The notes beneath the pieces are model-generated. The model was given only the letters and a program-made list of their open reading frames with translations, had not been told where the DNA came from and ran no database searches. Made by a program: the position numbers and the translations under genes. From an uncultured Granulosicoccaceae bacterium (GTDB lineage: Bacteria > Pseudomonadota > Gammaproteobacteria > Granulosicoccales > Granulosicoccaceae), in contig CALDUO010000018.1 of NCBI GenBank assembly GCA_937923745.1, positions 1 through 48,886 of the forward strand: DNA of 48,886 nucleotides, given 5' to 3'. Below are positions 24,525 through 33,529 of this stretch, in pieces (the stretch's first letter is position 1; the number at the start of each line of letters is the position of its first letter).

Positions 24525-25407
24525 GATTGATACCTTTTCTGTGCTTCTGCAGACGCTCACCATACTGCTGTGAGACACGATCAAAAATTATAGCCAGCGC
24601 AACAATCGCCAAACCGTTCATCAAACCTAACGCAAGATACTGGTTTGAAATAGACCGAAGCACAGGAACACCCAGCCCTGCTACACCAATCATTGACGCG
24701 ATAACAACCATAGATAACGCCATCATGATGGTTTGGTTAACACCTGCGAAAATATTGGGTAGCGCAAGAGGCAACTGCACACCAAGCAGGCGTTGACTGT
24801 AGTTAGCACCAAAAGCATCAGCAGCCTCAAGCGCTTCTTTCTCAACCAGACGAATACCCAGATTCGTTAGTCGAACAATTGGAGGAATGGCGTATATGCA
24901 TACCGCAATCAGACCAGGCACCTTACCAATACCCAACAACATAACCACCGGTATCAGGTAAACAAAGGCAGGAATGGTCTGCATGACATCAAGCACCGGA
25001 GTCACAAGAGCCTGCGCCCGATCCGACCGTGCCATCAATATGCCGAGCGGTATACCCAGCGCAATGCAGACCGTCGTGGCTACGGAAATAATGGCCAGTG
25101 TCGCCATGGTGTCTTCCCACATACCAAAGTAACCAATGGCCAAAAAAGACAAAATTGTGCCAACAACCACTTTAACGCTACGCGAACCCAGCCACGCAAG
25201 ACCCGCAATCACCAGAATAACAAGGGGCCACGGGGCAGCGACCAATAGGTCTTGGAGCCAAGCCAGAAACCATAATAGAGGATCAAAGAAATTCTCAATA
25301 TTTTCACCGTACTCACGGGAAAACTCTCGGAAGTTTTGATCAATTGTTTTTTTTAAATCTCTGAGAGCGCCACGCTCCATCTCAGGAAATTCTGTGAAAA
25401 ATTCCAT
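24517..25407 (-). CDS. proW: Glycine betaine/proline ABC transporter permease
   Basis: 296 residues. After a charged N-terminal region with FREFSREYGENIENFFDPLL, it has about six to seven membrane segments and the permease loop EAADAFGANYSQRLLGVQLP that docks on the ATPase. MQTIPAFVYLIPVVMLLGIG and MALSMVVIASMIGVAGLG are typical of ProW. It pairs with ProV (8-base overlap) and with ProX upstream. Between proX and proW lies a strong terminator-like hairpin with a T-tract, so permease levels may depend on read-through. Confidence 0.93.
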   Translation of the reverse strand: MEFFTEFPEMERGALRDLKKTIDQNFREFSREYGENIENFFDPLLWFLAWLQDLLVAAPWPLVILVIAGLAWLGSRSVKVVVGTILSFLAIGYFGMWEDTMATLAIISVATTVCIALGIPLGILMARSDRAQALVTPVLDVMQTIPAFVYLIPVVMLLGIGKVPGLIAVCIYAIPPIVRLTNLGIRLVEKEALEAADAFGANYSQRLLGVQLPLALPNIFAGVNQTIMMALSMVVIASMIGVAGLGVPVLRSISNQYLALGLMNGLAIVALAIIFDRVSQQYGERLQKHRKGINHD

Positions 25408-25430
25408 TGCGATACCTTGTATACAGAAAC

Positions 25431-25480
25431 AAAAAAAGCCTGCCAGCGCTGATCACAAAGTGATCAACACAGACAGGCTT
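25431..25480 (-). terminator. Intra-operon terminator or attenuator between proX and proW
   Basis: On the minus strand, AAGCCTG (25474-25480) pairs with CAGGCTT (25436-25442), and inside them TGATCAC (25460-25466) pairs with GTGATCA (25450-25456). A run of seven T residues follows (25431-25437). This is a textbook intrinsic terminator lying 26 bp past the proX stop and 23 bp before the proW start codon. Confidence 0.85.
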
Positions 25481-25506
25481 AGGCGTTACAACAAACAGAT
25501 TAAGGC

Positions 25507-26520
25507 TTAGTTAACTTCAGCAAGCACCTTTTTGGCTGCATCAGCACTTAACCAACCACCCCATGTGTCCCAGTGAGAGACCAGGAATTCAATGGCTGCA
25601 TCTTCGCCACCGGCTTGGTTATCACCCATGTAGACAAGCATTTCGTTCATGATTTTACCTGGGAAAACGCGCTTGGCGAGGTAGTCCATAACTTCTGGAC
25701 CTGCTTTTTGTTTGAACTCGTCAGTGACAACGGTGTGTACTTCTGACTCGGTCCAAGCAGTTGGCTGAGGATCAGCGCAATCCTGTTCGGCTTTCGCAAC
25801 ACAACCGTCCCAGTTATCAGCACCAGCAAACGGTACGCCGAAATCGAGCTTAACCATTTTGTGTTTACCGATCATTGCGGTCGGTGACCAGTAGTAGCCA
25901 AACCAGTTTTCTTCACGATCGATTGCTTTGGTCATTGAACCGTCAAGACCTGCTGCAGAACCGGGATCAACCAGTTTCCAGCCTTTGGCTTCCATGTCAA
26001 ATGCACGGTACAGGTTTGCGTTGGCTAACTGACAGCCCCAGCCCGCAGGACAACCAATGAAGGCGCCTTTTGATGGGTCTTCAGCATCCGGGAAAAGGTC
26101 TGGGCGTTCCAGAACGTCGAGAACAGTTTTCAGTTCAGGGTGCTTTTCAGCGGTGTGAGGCGGAATCCACCAGCCTTCGCCAAGCTCGGTGATTGGACTA
26201 CCGTTGGCTGAGTGCAAGCTACCGGCGTCAAACGCAGCGTTCAGTGGTTCGCGAACAGCGTTGATCCAGAGCTCACCAGCGATATCGGGCTGGCCTTTTT
26301 CGTTCATGGAAGCAAATGTGGTGGTGGTCGCGCCTGGAATCAGTTCGACGTCGCAGCCATAAGCCGCTTCGAGAATAATTTTGTCGACATTAGCCATCAG
26401 CTCACCTGATGCCCAGTTCCATTCGGCAATTTGGATGTCGCCGCATTCAGCCATTGCACCAGTCGAACCAAGCAGTAATGCAGCACCCAGTGATGCCTTC
26501 TTTAGCAGAGAGTTCTTCAT
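25507..26520 (-). CDS. proX: Glycine betaine ABC transporter substrate-binding protein
   Basis: 337 residues from ATG at 26520, chosen because GAGGA precedes it at 6-base spacing. The signal peptide is MKNSLLKKASLGAALLLG ending TGAMA. The mature protein begins ECGDIQIAEWNWASGELMAN and has the OpuAC/ProX fold, with aromatic-rich patches (GEGWWIPPHT, NWFGYYWSPTAMIG) expected for the tryptophan/tyrosine cage that binds trimethylammonium groups. Four cysteines (GCPAGWGCQ, WDGCVAKAEQDC) could form disulfides in the periplasm. It is the first gene of proXWV and is separated from proW by a terminator, consistent with excess binding protein. The gap upstream carries a degenerate repeat array. Confidence 0.92.
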   Translation of the reverse strand: MKNSLLKKASLGAALLLGSTGAMAECGDIQIAEWNWASGELMANVDKIILEAAYGCDVELIPGATTTTFASMNEKGQPDIAGELWINAVREPLNAAFDAGSLHSANGSPITELGEGWWIPPHTAEKHPELKTVLDVLERPDLFPDAEDPSKGAFIGCPAGWGCQLANANLYRAFDMEAKGWKLVDPGSAAGLDGSMTKAIDREENWFGYYWSPTAMIGKHKMVKLDFGVPFAGADNWDGCVAKAEQDCADPQPTAWTESEVHTVVTDEFKQKAGPEVMDYLAKRVFPGKIMNEMLVYMGDNQAGGEDAAIEFLVSHWDTWGGWLSADAAKKVLAEVN

Positions 26521-27083
26521 TCTATTCCTCATGGTTTTTTTATATAAACGGCTCAAGTGGCTTTTGGGATGCCTCGCCGCGCGTTGGACCTTGTCATACT
26601 ATCTGTTCCATCGCGGAACATGCCTTAAGTATAACGACATTGACTTTCGCATGCGAACGCACATCTGACAAAAATGTAAATAATGGTTTCAGAGCGTCAA
26701 GCAGCACACAAAATCCGACAAACCAGTCGTCACCCACGACCATTATTAATAATTTTAATCATTCGACTGCTCACAAGCGTATGCCGCAGGTCACAAAAAA
26801 AATCGAATCACACGACTGCAGCAGCAGCTCGGCTTTACCGGAAAGTACCAATACAGCCAACCTGCAATTGGTGGACACCCGACATTCGCGCACTACCGAG
26901 GACAACCCACACTTTCGTGGACACCCGACATTCACGCCACTCATGAACCCCGCATTTGTTTGCGCCCGGCAACCGCCGTGGCAACCCGTGTGGACACCCC
27001 GAATCTGCCACACTGGCATTTGTATTCTCTGCTGTGCTCCTGCATGATTTTATGGGTCTGCCCTGTCATCAAAAGGTAATGCC
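26521..27083. other. Divergent proX/aldehyde dehydrogenase control region, no gene
   Basis: 563 bp between divergent genes. Short open frames exist on both strands, but their translations are low-complexity echoes of the repeats at 26871-27005 and lack ribosome binding sites. The region must contain the proX and aldehyde dehydrogenase promoters; I could not choose convincing boxes. Confidence 0.5.
26871..27005. repeat. Degenerate array of GTGGACACCC-type units
   Basis: GTGGACACCCGACATTC occurs at 26871 and exactly again at 26917. Related diverged copies start near 26898, 26942, 26976 and 26990. The last, GTGGACACCCCGAATC, contains the 14-mer GGACACCCCGAATC found also at 4707-4720. Spacing is irregular (about 13-34 bp). 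The array covers the gap upstream of the aldehyde dehydrogenase gene. Confidence 0.75.
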
Positions 27084-28565
27084 ATGACTCTGCCTCATTT
27101 CCCGCTGTACATAGACGGAAAACACGTCGAAGGCGGTAGTGGACAAACCCTGTCAACCATCAACCCTGCCACGGGCAAGGCATGGGCAACCTTTGCTTGC
27201 GCCGATCGCGGCGATATTGACCGAGCCGTCCACTCGGCCAGACGCGCACTGAATACTCCCGAATGGCGTGACATGACAGCCTCGAAACGCGGTGCCCTGT
27301 TGTACCGATTGGCCGAACTGGTCGCCGCCAACGCCAACCGGCTGGGCGAACTTGAAACCACCGACAGCGGAAAGCTTGCCGCCGAAACTCAGGCACAGTC
27401 GGGTTATGTGGCTGACTATTACCGATACTTCGCGGGACTGGCCGACAAAATAGAGGGAGCCACACTACCGATCGACAAACCCGACATGCACGTGTTCACC
27501 ACACGAGAACCCATTGGTGTGGTCGTGGCAGTGGTGCCATGGAATGCCCAGATGTTTTTAACTGCCACCAAATTGGGCCCCGCGCTTGCCGCTGGTTGCA
27601 GCATCATTCTGAAAGCATCAGAGCTTGCGCCATGTGCGATGCTCGAATTCGCCAGACTCTGCGACGAAGCGGGTTTCCCGCAAGGTGTGATTTCAGTAGT
27701 CACCGGAGACGCTGACAACTGCGCAATACCACTCACGTCGCACCCGGATGTCGACCGCATAGCCTTTACCGGTGGCCCGGAAACCGCCCGTCACGTCATT
27801 CGTAATTCGGCTGAGAACTTTGCGGTCACCACAATGGAACTCGGTGGCAAATCACCCATTGTTGTGTTTGAAGACGCTGATCTCGAAAGCACGGCCAATG
27901 CTGTCATTGCAGGCAACTTCGGCGCATCCGGCCAGTCCTGTGTTGCAGGCAGTCGCGTCATCGTGCACGAGTCGGTCAAAGACGAGCTCATCAAACGTGT
28001 CGAGGCTATTGCACGCACTATTGTGATTGGCGATCCGCTCGACGCCAACACACACGTCGGCCCGCTCTGCACCCGAGAACAGGTCGGTAACATTTACAAG
28101 ACGCTCGATAAGGCACGGGAACAGGGAGCCGTGGTGCATTTTGGTGGCACCGAACCCGAAGGACAGGATTCGGGTCATTTCTTTGCGCCCACACTCGTCG
28201 AGTGCCGTGACATGAACACCGAAACACTGAACGTTGAGTTATTTGGCCCGGTCATGTCGCTGATCAGCTTCACCACCGAAGAAGAAGCCATCAACATGGC
28301 CAATGACACGGTATTTGGTCTCGGCTCGGGTGTCTTTACGCAAAACCTTGCGCGTGCACACCGTGTATCACGCCGCATCCACGCCGGTATTTGCTGGATC
28401 AACACCTATCGCGCCATTTCACCTATCGCACCGTTCGGCGGATATAACCACTCAGGGTACGGGCGCGAGGCGGGTTTGGAGTCAGTGCTGGATTACACAC
28501 GCACCAAAACCACCTGGATCAATCTGTCAGATCAACCCATGGCCAATCCATTTACGATTCGTTAA
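27084..28565 (+). CDS. Aldehyde dehydrogenase family protein
   Basis: 493 residues, the usual family length. Catalytic cysteine lies in ASGQSCVAGSR, the general-base glutamate in TMELGGKSP, and the NAD(P)-binding loop reads AFTGGPETARH. FGPVMSL and PFGGYNHSGYGREAG complete the family motifs. It oxidises an aldehyde to a carboxylate with NAD(P)+ in the cytoplasm. The start context and the WNINTYR-type region (ICWINTYRAI) recall aldehyde dehydrogenases acting on amine-derived or sugar-derived aldehydes, but the substrate is unknown. It is divergent from proX, so betaine aldehyde is conceivable but unproven. A 6-bp hairpin follows the stop (28570-28586). Confidence 0.92.
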   Translation: MTLPHFPLYIDGKHVEGGSGQTLSTINPATGKAWATFACADRGDIDRAVHSARRALNTPEWRDMTASKRGALLYRLAELVAANANRLGELETTDSGKLAAETQAQSGYVADYYRYFAGLADKIEGATLPIDKPDMHVFTTREPIGVVVAVVPWNAQMFLTATKLGPALAAGCSIILKASELAPCAMLEFARLCDEAGFPQGVISVVTGDADNCAIPLTSHPDVDRIAFTGGPETARHVIRNSAENFAVTTMELGGKSPIVVFEDADLESTANAVIAGNFGASGQSCVAGSRVIVHESVKDELIKRVEAIARTIVIGDPLDANTHVGPLCTREQVGNIYKTLDKAREQGAVVHFGGTEPEGQDSGHFFAPTLVECRDMNTETLNVELFGPVMSLISFTTEEEAINMANDTVFGLGSGVFTQNLARAHRVSRRIHAGICWINTYRAISPIAPFGGYNHSGYGREAGLESVLDYTRTKTTWINLSDQPMANPFTIR

Positions 28566-28569
28566 ACGC

Positions 28570-28593
28570 CTGACCACAAAGGTCAGTTATAAT
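28570..28593 (+). promoter_or_regulatory. Hairpin overlapping a -10 box just before the helicase gene
   Basis: CTGACC (28570-28575) pairs with GGTCAG (28581-28586), and a perfect TATAAT follows at 28588-28593. Transcription from this -10 would begin about 28600, only a couple of bases before the helicase ATG at 28602. The -35 region is weak. Confidence 0.45.
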
Positions 28594-28601
28594 GGGCGGT
28601 T

Positions 28602-31600
28602 ATGCAACACAAATCGCACCCACTGCTTCGCATCACCTACAACGATATTGTCGAGAACTGCGGCAAGACATTCGTGACGCGGGGACGCACCTACCTGCGA
28701 GAAGGTATGGTTTTGGACACGGCATGGGATGCAGATTCCGGCGTACTCACCGCCAAAGTTTCCGGTAACAGTGCGTTACCCTACACACAGACCATCAAAG
28801 CCGAAGAGGCGTTTATCGACGGCAACTGCAGCTGCCCGGTAGGCTATAACTGCAAACACGTCGCCGCCGTGCTGTTGTCGTGGCTTGAGCGCAACATTGG
28901 CAAAACAACACCCGCCAAACAAGGCGATAACCAGTTAGCCATCAACAACTGGTTTAACAAACTTGAACGTATCAGCGCACACCAGGCAGTGCGCTCCGAC
29001 AACAGCGTATTGCCTGGCGACGAGTTACTGATCTACGAACTCTCCGCTGTCACCCGGTATGACGACACCCACAGTATTCAGGTCACTATCCTGAAATCAC
29101 GCTTGTTAAAACGGGGCGGACTCGGCAAAGAACTCCCGTACCGATACCAAACCGATCTGATGTTCCCGCGCTGGATGACACCAATTGACAAGGAAATCAT
29201 CAACCTTGCACAAGCGGCACGCGACCGGCTCAGCTATGGCCCGGTGCTGGTCGAGGGCAACCTCGCCACCCCGCTGATGCACAAGCTGCTCGCGTCAGGT
29301 CGCTGTTATTGGCAAACCAAACGTGAGCAACCCTTGTCCTTGGGGCCGGAACGGCGCGTCAATCTTGCCTGGAAAACCGAAGATGAACGCTGGCGACTCG
29401 ACGCTGTACTGGCAGATCCTGACACGCACTGGCCCGACGGGTGGACACTGATACCGAGTCACGATGCCTGGTATATCGATCCAACGCTGGCACAATGTGG
29501 CATGGTGGGCTCTGATCTCTCCGGCGAGATGCTGCAAGGCCTGTTAAGTGCGCCACCGCTCAATCAAACGCAGGCTCAGGAAACCGCCAACTTCTTTGAA
29601 CTTAAACTGGCCGAGACAGCCATTCCGGCACCCGTACAGTCATCGTTTGAATCCATTCGCAATAAACCCAAGCCGGTACTGGTTCTGCGGTCACTGCAAC
29701 CCGACGCCGACTTCCCGGAATACTTTGCCAGTGTGCATTTTCGGTACGACGGACATCAGTTACCGTTCGATGGTAACGACACCAGCGTCACCGAAAAACA
29801 AAGTGCGACTGGCAGAACCGTGTTGATTCATCGCGATTTGGCTGAAGAATTAAACCATCTGGTATTTTTTAATCAGCAAAGCGCCGGGTTTACGCCAGCT
29901 GATCGTTGGAATTCCGGGCAGTTCACCTCTGCCGACCGTATGCCACAACCCGATGTCCCTGAGAAAATGGCAGCGGTATGGCATCAGTTTCTCGAACGCC
30001 TGCCGGTGTTTGAAGAAGCAGGTTGGGAAGTACAACGGCAAGAGTCGTTTAATTTGTCATTTGATATGGCTGACTCCATTGATGCACAGGTTGAAGACAG
30101 CGCCGAAGGTTGGTTTGATCTTGCGTTGAGCATAACCGATGGTGGCGAGTCGTATCCGTTGCTGCCATTGGTCAATACCTGGCTGTCACAAGGGTCGAGT
30201 GATATGCCGCTGATGGTCAAAGCGACCAGTGGCCGCTGGTTGCAGGTACCACCGTCGATCATAGAACCAGTGGTGCAAGTGCTGCTTGAGATGTACAACA
30301 ACACCGGCGATGCCAACAGCATACAGCTACCCAGACAACGCGCTTCCGTGGTTAACGAACTCGACGCCAATTTTGGTGGCAACGATATTCATTTGTCCTG
30401 GGGCGGCGACGATGGCATCAGACAACTTGGGGAAGATCTTGGCAATATCGACAAGATAGACCTGGTCGAACCGCCCAAAGGACTGAAGGCCGAGCTCAGA
30501 GACTATCAGCTACAGGGAATTTCCTGGCTCGATTTTCTGCACCGCTATGGCTTTAACGGTGTGCTGGCAGATGACATGGGTTTGGGTAAAACCCTGCAGG
30601 CACTTGCCCACATCATGCGTGGTGTAGAGACCGGTTGGCTGACCGAGCCTGTGCTCGTCATTGCACCCACCAGTGTGTTGGGTAACTGGATGAATGAAGC
30701 CAATCGTTTTACGCCGTCATTAAATACACTGGTCTTGCACGGTGGCGAGCGGCACGAACACTTCAACACTATCGCTAACTACAATATCGTCATTACCAGT
30801 TATCAGTTAATGCTTCGTGATATCGATATGATTCAGCAGAATAACTTTGGTCTGCTGGTGCTCGATGAAGCACAGATGATCAAAAACCCGAAAGCCAAGG
30901 TGGCGCAAGCCGCCCGGTCTCTTGAAATACCGCGCAGGCTTTGCCTGACCGGTACACCACTTGAAAATCATCTGGGTGAACTCTGGTCACTGTACGACTT
31001 TCTGATGCCGGGTTTTCTGGGTAATCGCCAGCAATTCAAGCGATTGTTCAGAACACCCATTGAAAAGCACGGCGACCACGAAAAACAACAACGACTCAAC
31101 CGCATGATCTCTGTGTTTCTGTTGCGCCGTCTCAAAGAAGATGTAGCCAGCGAACTGCCGCCAAAAACAGAAATTGTGCGTGAAGTAGAACTGGGACCAC
31201 GACAAACACAACTGTATGAATCCATACGATTAAGTATGGAAAAGCACGTGAGAGACCTGATCAATCAAAAAGGCGTTAACCGCAGCCATATCGAAATTCT
31301 GGATGCGCTGTTAAAACTGCGCCAAACCTGCTGCCACCCGCAACTGGTAAACCTCGACAACGCAAGGCAGGTCATGGAGTCCACCAAAACCGACTTGCTG
31401 ATTGAAATGATTGAAGAACTGATTAGCGAGAACCGCAAGATCCTGTTGTTTTCGCAGTTCACCCAAATGCTGGATCTGATTATTTCACGGCTAAAGCAAC
31501 TGAATATTCCGTTTGTATTACTCACCGGCAAAACGCCAATGAAACAACGACAGGTTGCCATTGAGCAATTTCAGAATGGTGATGTACCGTTGTTTTTAAT

Positions 31601-31907
31601 TAGCCTAAAAGCTGGCGGCACCGGCCTCAACTTAACCGCGGCCGATACTGTCATACACTACGATCCGTGGTGGAATCCGGCGGTTGAAAACCAAGCCAGT
31701 GATCGCGCGCACCGCATTGGACAGACCAAACCTGTGTTTGTGTACAAGTTGGTGGCAAAAAATACCGTTGAAGAAAAGATAATGGCGTTGCAAGCAAAAA
31801 AACAGCAGCTCGCCGACAACACATTTGATCAGTCATCAACCGCAGACCCTTTCAAAAAGCTCACCTCCGACGATCTGCTGCACCTGTTTTCTGACGTTAC
31901 GCAGTAG
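28602..31907 (+). CDS. SWIM zinc finger-SNF2 family helicase
   Basis: 1101 residues. An N-terminal SWIM finger (residues about 70-90, CSCPVGYNCKHVAAVLL) gives the CxC...CxH zinc ligands. A middle region of about 450 residues follows. The SNF2 motor starts near 630: GVLADDMGLGKTLQALAH (Walker A), LLVLDEAQMIKNPKAKV (DEAQ box) and CLTGTPLENHLGELWSLYDF. The second RecA lobe has ILLFSQFTQMLDLI, SLKAGGTGLNLTAADT and SDRAHRIGQTKPVFVYKLV. All motor motifs are intact. Bacterial SWIM-SNF2 proteins are double-stranded-DNA translocases of RapA/HepA type whose cellular roles are poorly defined. It begins 36 bp after the aldehyde dehydrogenase gene but may have its own promoter. Confidence 0.93.
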   Translation: MQHKSHPLLRITYNDIVENCGKTFVTRGRTYLREGMVLDTAWDADSGVLTAKVSGNSALPYTQTIKAEEAFIDGNCSCPVGYNCKHVAAVLLSWLERNIGKTTPAKQGDNQLAINNWFNKLERISAHQAVRSDNSVLPGDELLIYELSAVTRYDDTHSIQVTILKSRLLKRGGLGKELPYRYQTDLMFPRWMTPIDKEIINLAQAARDRLSYGPVLVEGNLATPLMHKLLASGRCYWQTKREQPLSLGPERRVNLAWKTEDERWRLDAVLADPDTHWPDGWTLIPSHDAWYIDPTLAQCGMVGSDLSGEMLQGLLSAPPLNQTQAQETANFFELKLAETAIPAPVQSSFESIRNKPKPVLVLRSLQPDADFPEYFASVHFRYDGHQLPFDGNDTSVTEKQSATGRTVLIHRDLAEELNHLVFFNQQSAGFTPADRWNSGQFTSADRMPQPDVPEKMAAVWHQFLERLPVFEEAGWEVQRQESFNLSFDMADSIDAQVEDSAEGWFDLALSITDGGESYPLLPLVNTWLSQGSSDMPLMVKATSGRWLQVPPSIIEPVVQVLLEMYNNTGDANSIQLPRQRASVVNELDANFGGNDIHLSWGGDDGIRQLGEDLGNIDKIDLVEPPKGLKAELRDYQLQGISWLDFLHRYGFNGVLADDMGLGKTLQALAHIMRGVETGWLTEPVLVIAPTSVLGNWMNEANRFTPSLNTLVLHGGERHEHFNTIANYNIVITSYQLMLRDIDMIQQNNFGLLVLDEAQMIKNPKAKVAQAARSLEIPRRLCLTGTPLENHLGELWSLYDFLMPGFLGNRQQFKRLFRTPIEKHGDHEKQQRLNRMISVFLLRRLKEDVASELPPKTEIVREVELGPRQTQLYESIRLSMEKHVRDLINQKGVNRSHIEILDALLKLRQTCCHPQLVNLDNARQVMESTKTDLLIEMIEELISENRKILLFSQFTQMLDLIISRLKQLNIPFVLLTGKTPMKQRQVAIEQFQNGDVPLFLISLKAGGTGLNLTAADTVIHYDPWWNPAVENQASDRAHRIGQTKPVFVYKLVAKNTVEEKIMALQAKKQQLADNTFDQSSTADPFKKLTSDDLLHLFSDVTQ

Positions 31908-32007
31908 GTTAAAAAACCGGCGAACATTATATAGGTTATATGATCGCTGCTGTTATCGTCACGCCAAGCGCCAGTGGTGTTTTTACAGGAGCCCCTGTTG
32001 GTTTCAC

Positions 32008-32082
32008 AAACGCCTGTGTTGATTCAAACATGGTTAATTCAAACAGTGTTATTGCAACCTGTGTTATTTCAAACAGTGCGCC
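32008..32082. repeat. 15-bp-period array at the 3' end of the PrpD gene
   Basis: TTCAAAC-containing units recur at 32023, 32038 and 32068 (15-bp steps), with degenerate members near 32008 and 32053. The array runs into the last codons of the MmgE/PrpD gene, whose stop codon itself falls in a unit. The short gap between the helicase stop (31907) and this array holds nothing else. Confidence 0.7.
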
Positions 32083-33377
32083 ATAAAATGCTGCATCAAT
32101 GGCGGAGCCTGTTGGCTGCTGGGCAACGACAACACTTGCTGACAAACTGCCTGCGCCGCACCGTGCTCTAGCCCACCATACTCCATGAGCATAACGGCTT
32201 TGGCCGTCATCTCATCATTGGTGAGCGGCAATTCAGGATCACCCTTGCAGTCGGTACGCAGCTCTTCCAGCGTATCGCCCTCGGTGGTTATCACCCGTAC
32301 ACTGGCACCCCAAGCACCGGGATACGCATCACGATACGGGTTGTCGCAATTCACCGTGACCCTTTGCGCCTGTGACGCATGCCGTGTCCGCGCGCCCTCA
32401 TCGAAAGACTGTAGCGTAACCTCACCATCACTTAAGGCTGCCGCCACACAATGTTGCAAAGAAAACCGCGCCTGATAGTCGTTGTCGGGTGCAACACGAT
32501 CACAGATATCCAACGCCGCCCGATAGGTCGTTACCTCGGCATGCTCCACTACCCGGTTACCCAATTGTGTCTGTATCGATAACGCGGCATCAATGGCCGG
32601 ATGCGTGTGCCGACAACAGGGCCAAGGTTTAATCGATGTCTGTACAAGCTGCCATGGCGCATTTGGATTGCACAGCACCTGACTGATATCGGGGTCAGGG
32701 CACAACCCCTGAAAGAACCCCTGCGCGCCCTCCAGAATATCGGGAGAGCCAGTGAAATCACTATGTGCCAGTTCAGCAGACAACAAACCGGATTCACTGG
32801 CTCGTCCGGCGTGCAGGTGTTTACTCATGGCACCGGTATTGAGAAACTGCCATAACCCGGACGACTGCGTTCCTGCATTACCCAGTGCATTCACAATTTG
32901 CGTGTCAGACAGTTCAAGTAAAGCACCCACCGCCATTGCAGCGCCAAATGGCCCACAGGTTGCCGTGTTGTGCCAGACCTTGTAGTGCTCAGGCCCTACG
33001 GCATTACCCACGCGGCACATCACCTCAAAGCCCTGCAACGTGGCGTCCAGCAAACCCGAACCGGCATACTCGCGCTGCATCGCTTGTGTAAGTACCGCCG
33101 GTACCACAATACAACCGGGGTGCGTGACCGACGCGCGATGCAAATCATCTGTTTCGGTAATATGTGTCAACGCGCCAGCCAGAAAGGCCGTCGTGCGTGT
33201 GTTCAACGGCTGCTTTCGCGCCCACTGTATGAGTGTTTGACCCACTGAGGTGGCACTGCCGGCGTATGCGCAGGCCAAGGCGTCTAGCACAAACAAAGAA
33301 GCATGCTGTCGGTCAGCTACCGACACCGTTTTCTGCCGGATTAAGTCAACCAGTTGTCGTGACAGGGTCGTTGTCAC
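32064..33377 (-). CDS. MmgE/PrpD family protein
   Basis: 437 residues if translation starts at GTG 33377, where the family-typical N-terminus begins (TTTLSRQLVDLIRQ). An ATG at 33449 would add 24 residues encoded by a tandem repeat (Trp/Cys/Pro/Glu only), which look like no known domain. Family features include the SLFVLDALACAYAG helix, HITETDDLHRASVTHPG, the CRVGNAVGPEHYKVWHNTAT active-site region and PWPCCRHTHPAIDAAL. Members include 2-methylcitrate dehydratase and cis-aconitate decarboxylase. No methylcitrate or propionate genes are nearby, so the substrate is unknown. Both ends of the gene touch short tandem arrays. Confidence 0.88.
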   Translation of the reverse strand: MTTTLSRQLVDLIRQKTVSVADRQHASLFVLDALACAYAGSATSVGQTLIQWARKQPLNTRTTAFLAGALTHITETDDLHRASVTHPGCIVVPAVLTQAMQREYAGSGLLDATLQGFEVMCRVGNAVGPEHYKVWHNTATCGPFGAAMAVGALLELSDTQIVNALGNAGTQSSGLWQFLNTGAMSKHLHAGRASESGLLSAELAHSDFTGSPDILEGAQGFFQGLCPDPDISQVLCNPNAPWQLVQTSIKPWPCCRHTHPAIDAALSIQTQLGNRVVEHAEVTTYRAALDICDRVAPDNDYQARFSLQHCVAAALSDGEVTLQSFDEGARTRHASQAQRVTVNCDNPYRDAYPGAWGASVRVITTEGDTLEELRTDCKGDPELPLTNDEMTAKAVMLMEYGGLEHGAAQAVCQQVLSLPSSQQAPPLMQHFMAHCLK

Positions 33378-33382
33378 TGACC

Positions 33383-33442
33383 AGCACTCTGGTGAGCACT
33401 CTGGCCACCACTCTGGCCACCACTCTGGCCAGCACTCTGGAC
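33383..33442. repeat. 12-bp tandem repeat, five units, at PrpD gene 5' end
   Basis: Five contiguous 12-bp units cover 33383-33442: AGCACTCTGGTG, AGCACTCTGGCC, ACCACTCTGGCC twice, and AGCACTCTGGAC. On the minus strand, in the PrpD frame, they would read as WPEW/CPEC-type tetrapeptides. They begin 5 bp upstream of the likely GTG start. Confidence 0.92.
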
Positions 33443-33529
33443 AACGCATGGACAGGGCTTTGAGTAAAACTGTGGACGAGGCTGAAATCGAAGCACTAAC
33501 ACTGCCCTCTCCCTCTTGAATAAAGCAGG

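Noticed and set aside
26381-27047. Plus- and minus-strand frames between proX and the aldehyde dehydrogenase
   Set aside because: Their translations are repeat-derived or mixed-composition and no ribosome binding sites are present.
31936-32145. Minus-strand frame with LFEIT/LFELT repeats
   Set aside because: It is the translation of the 15-bp array in a frame other than the PrpD gene.
33233-33519. Plus-strand frames over the 12-bp array
   Set aside because: Antisense to the PrpD gene; the repeated residues come from the array only.
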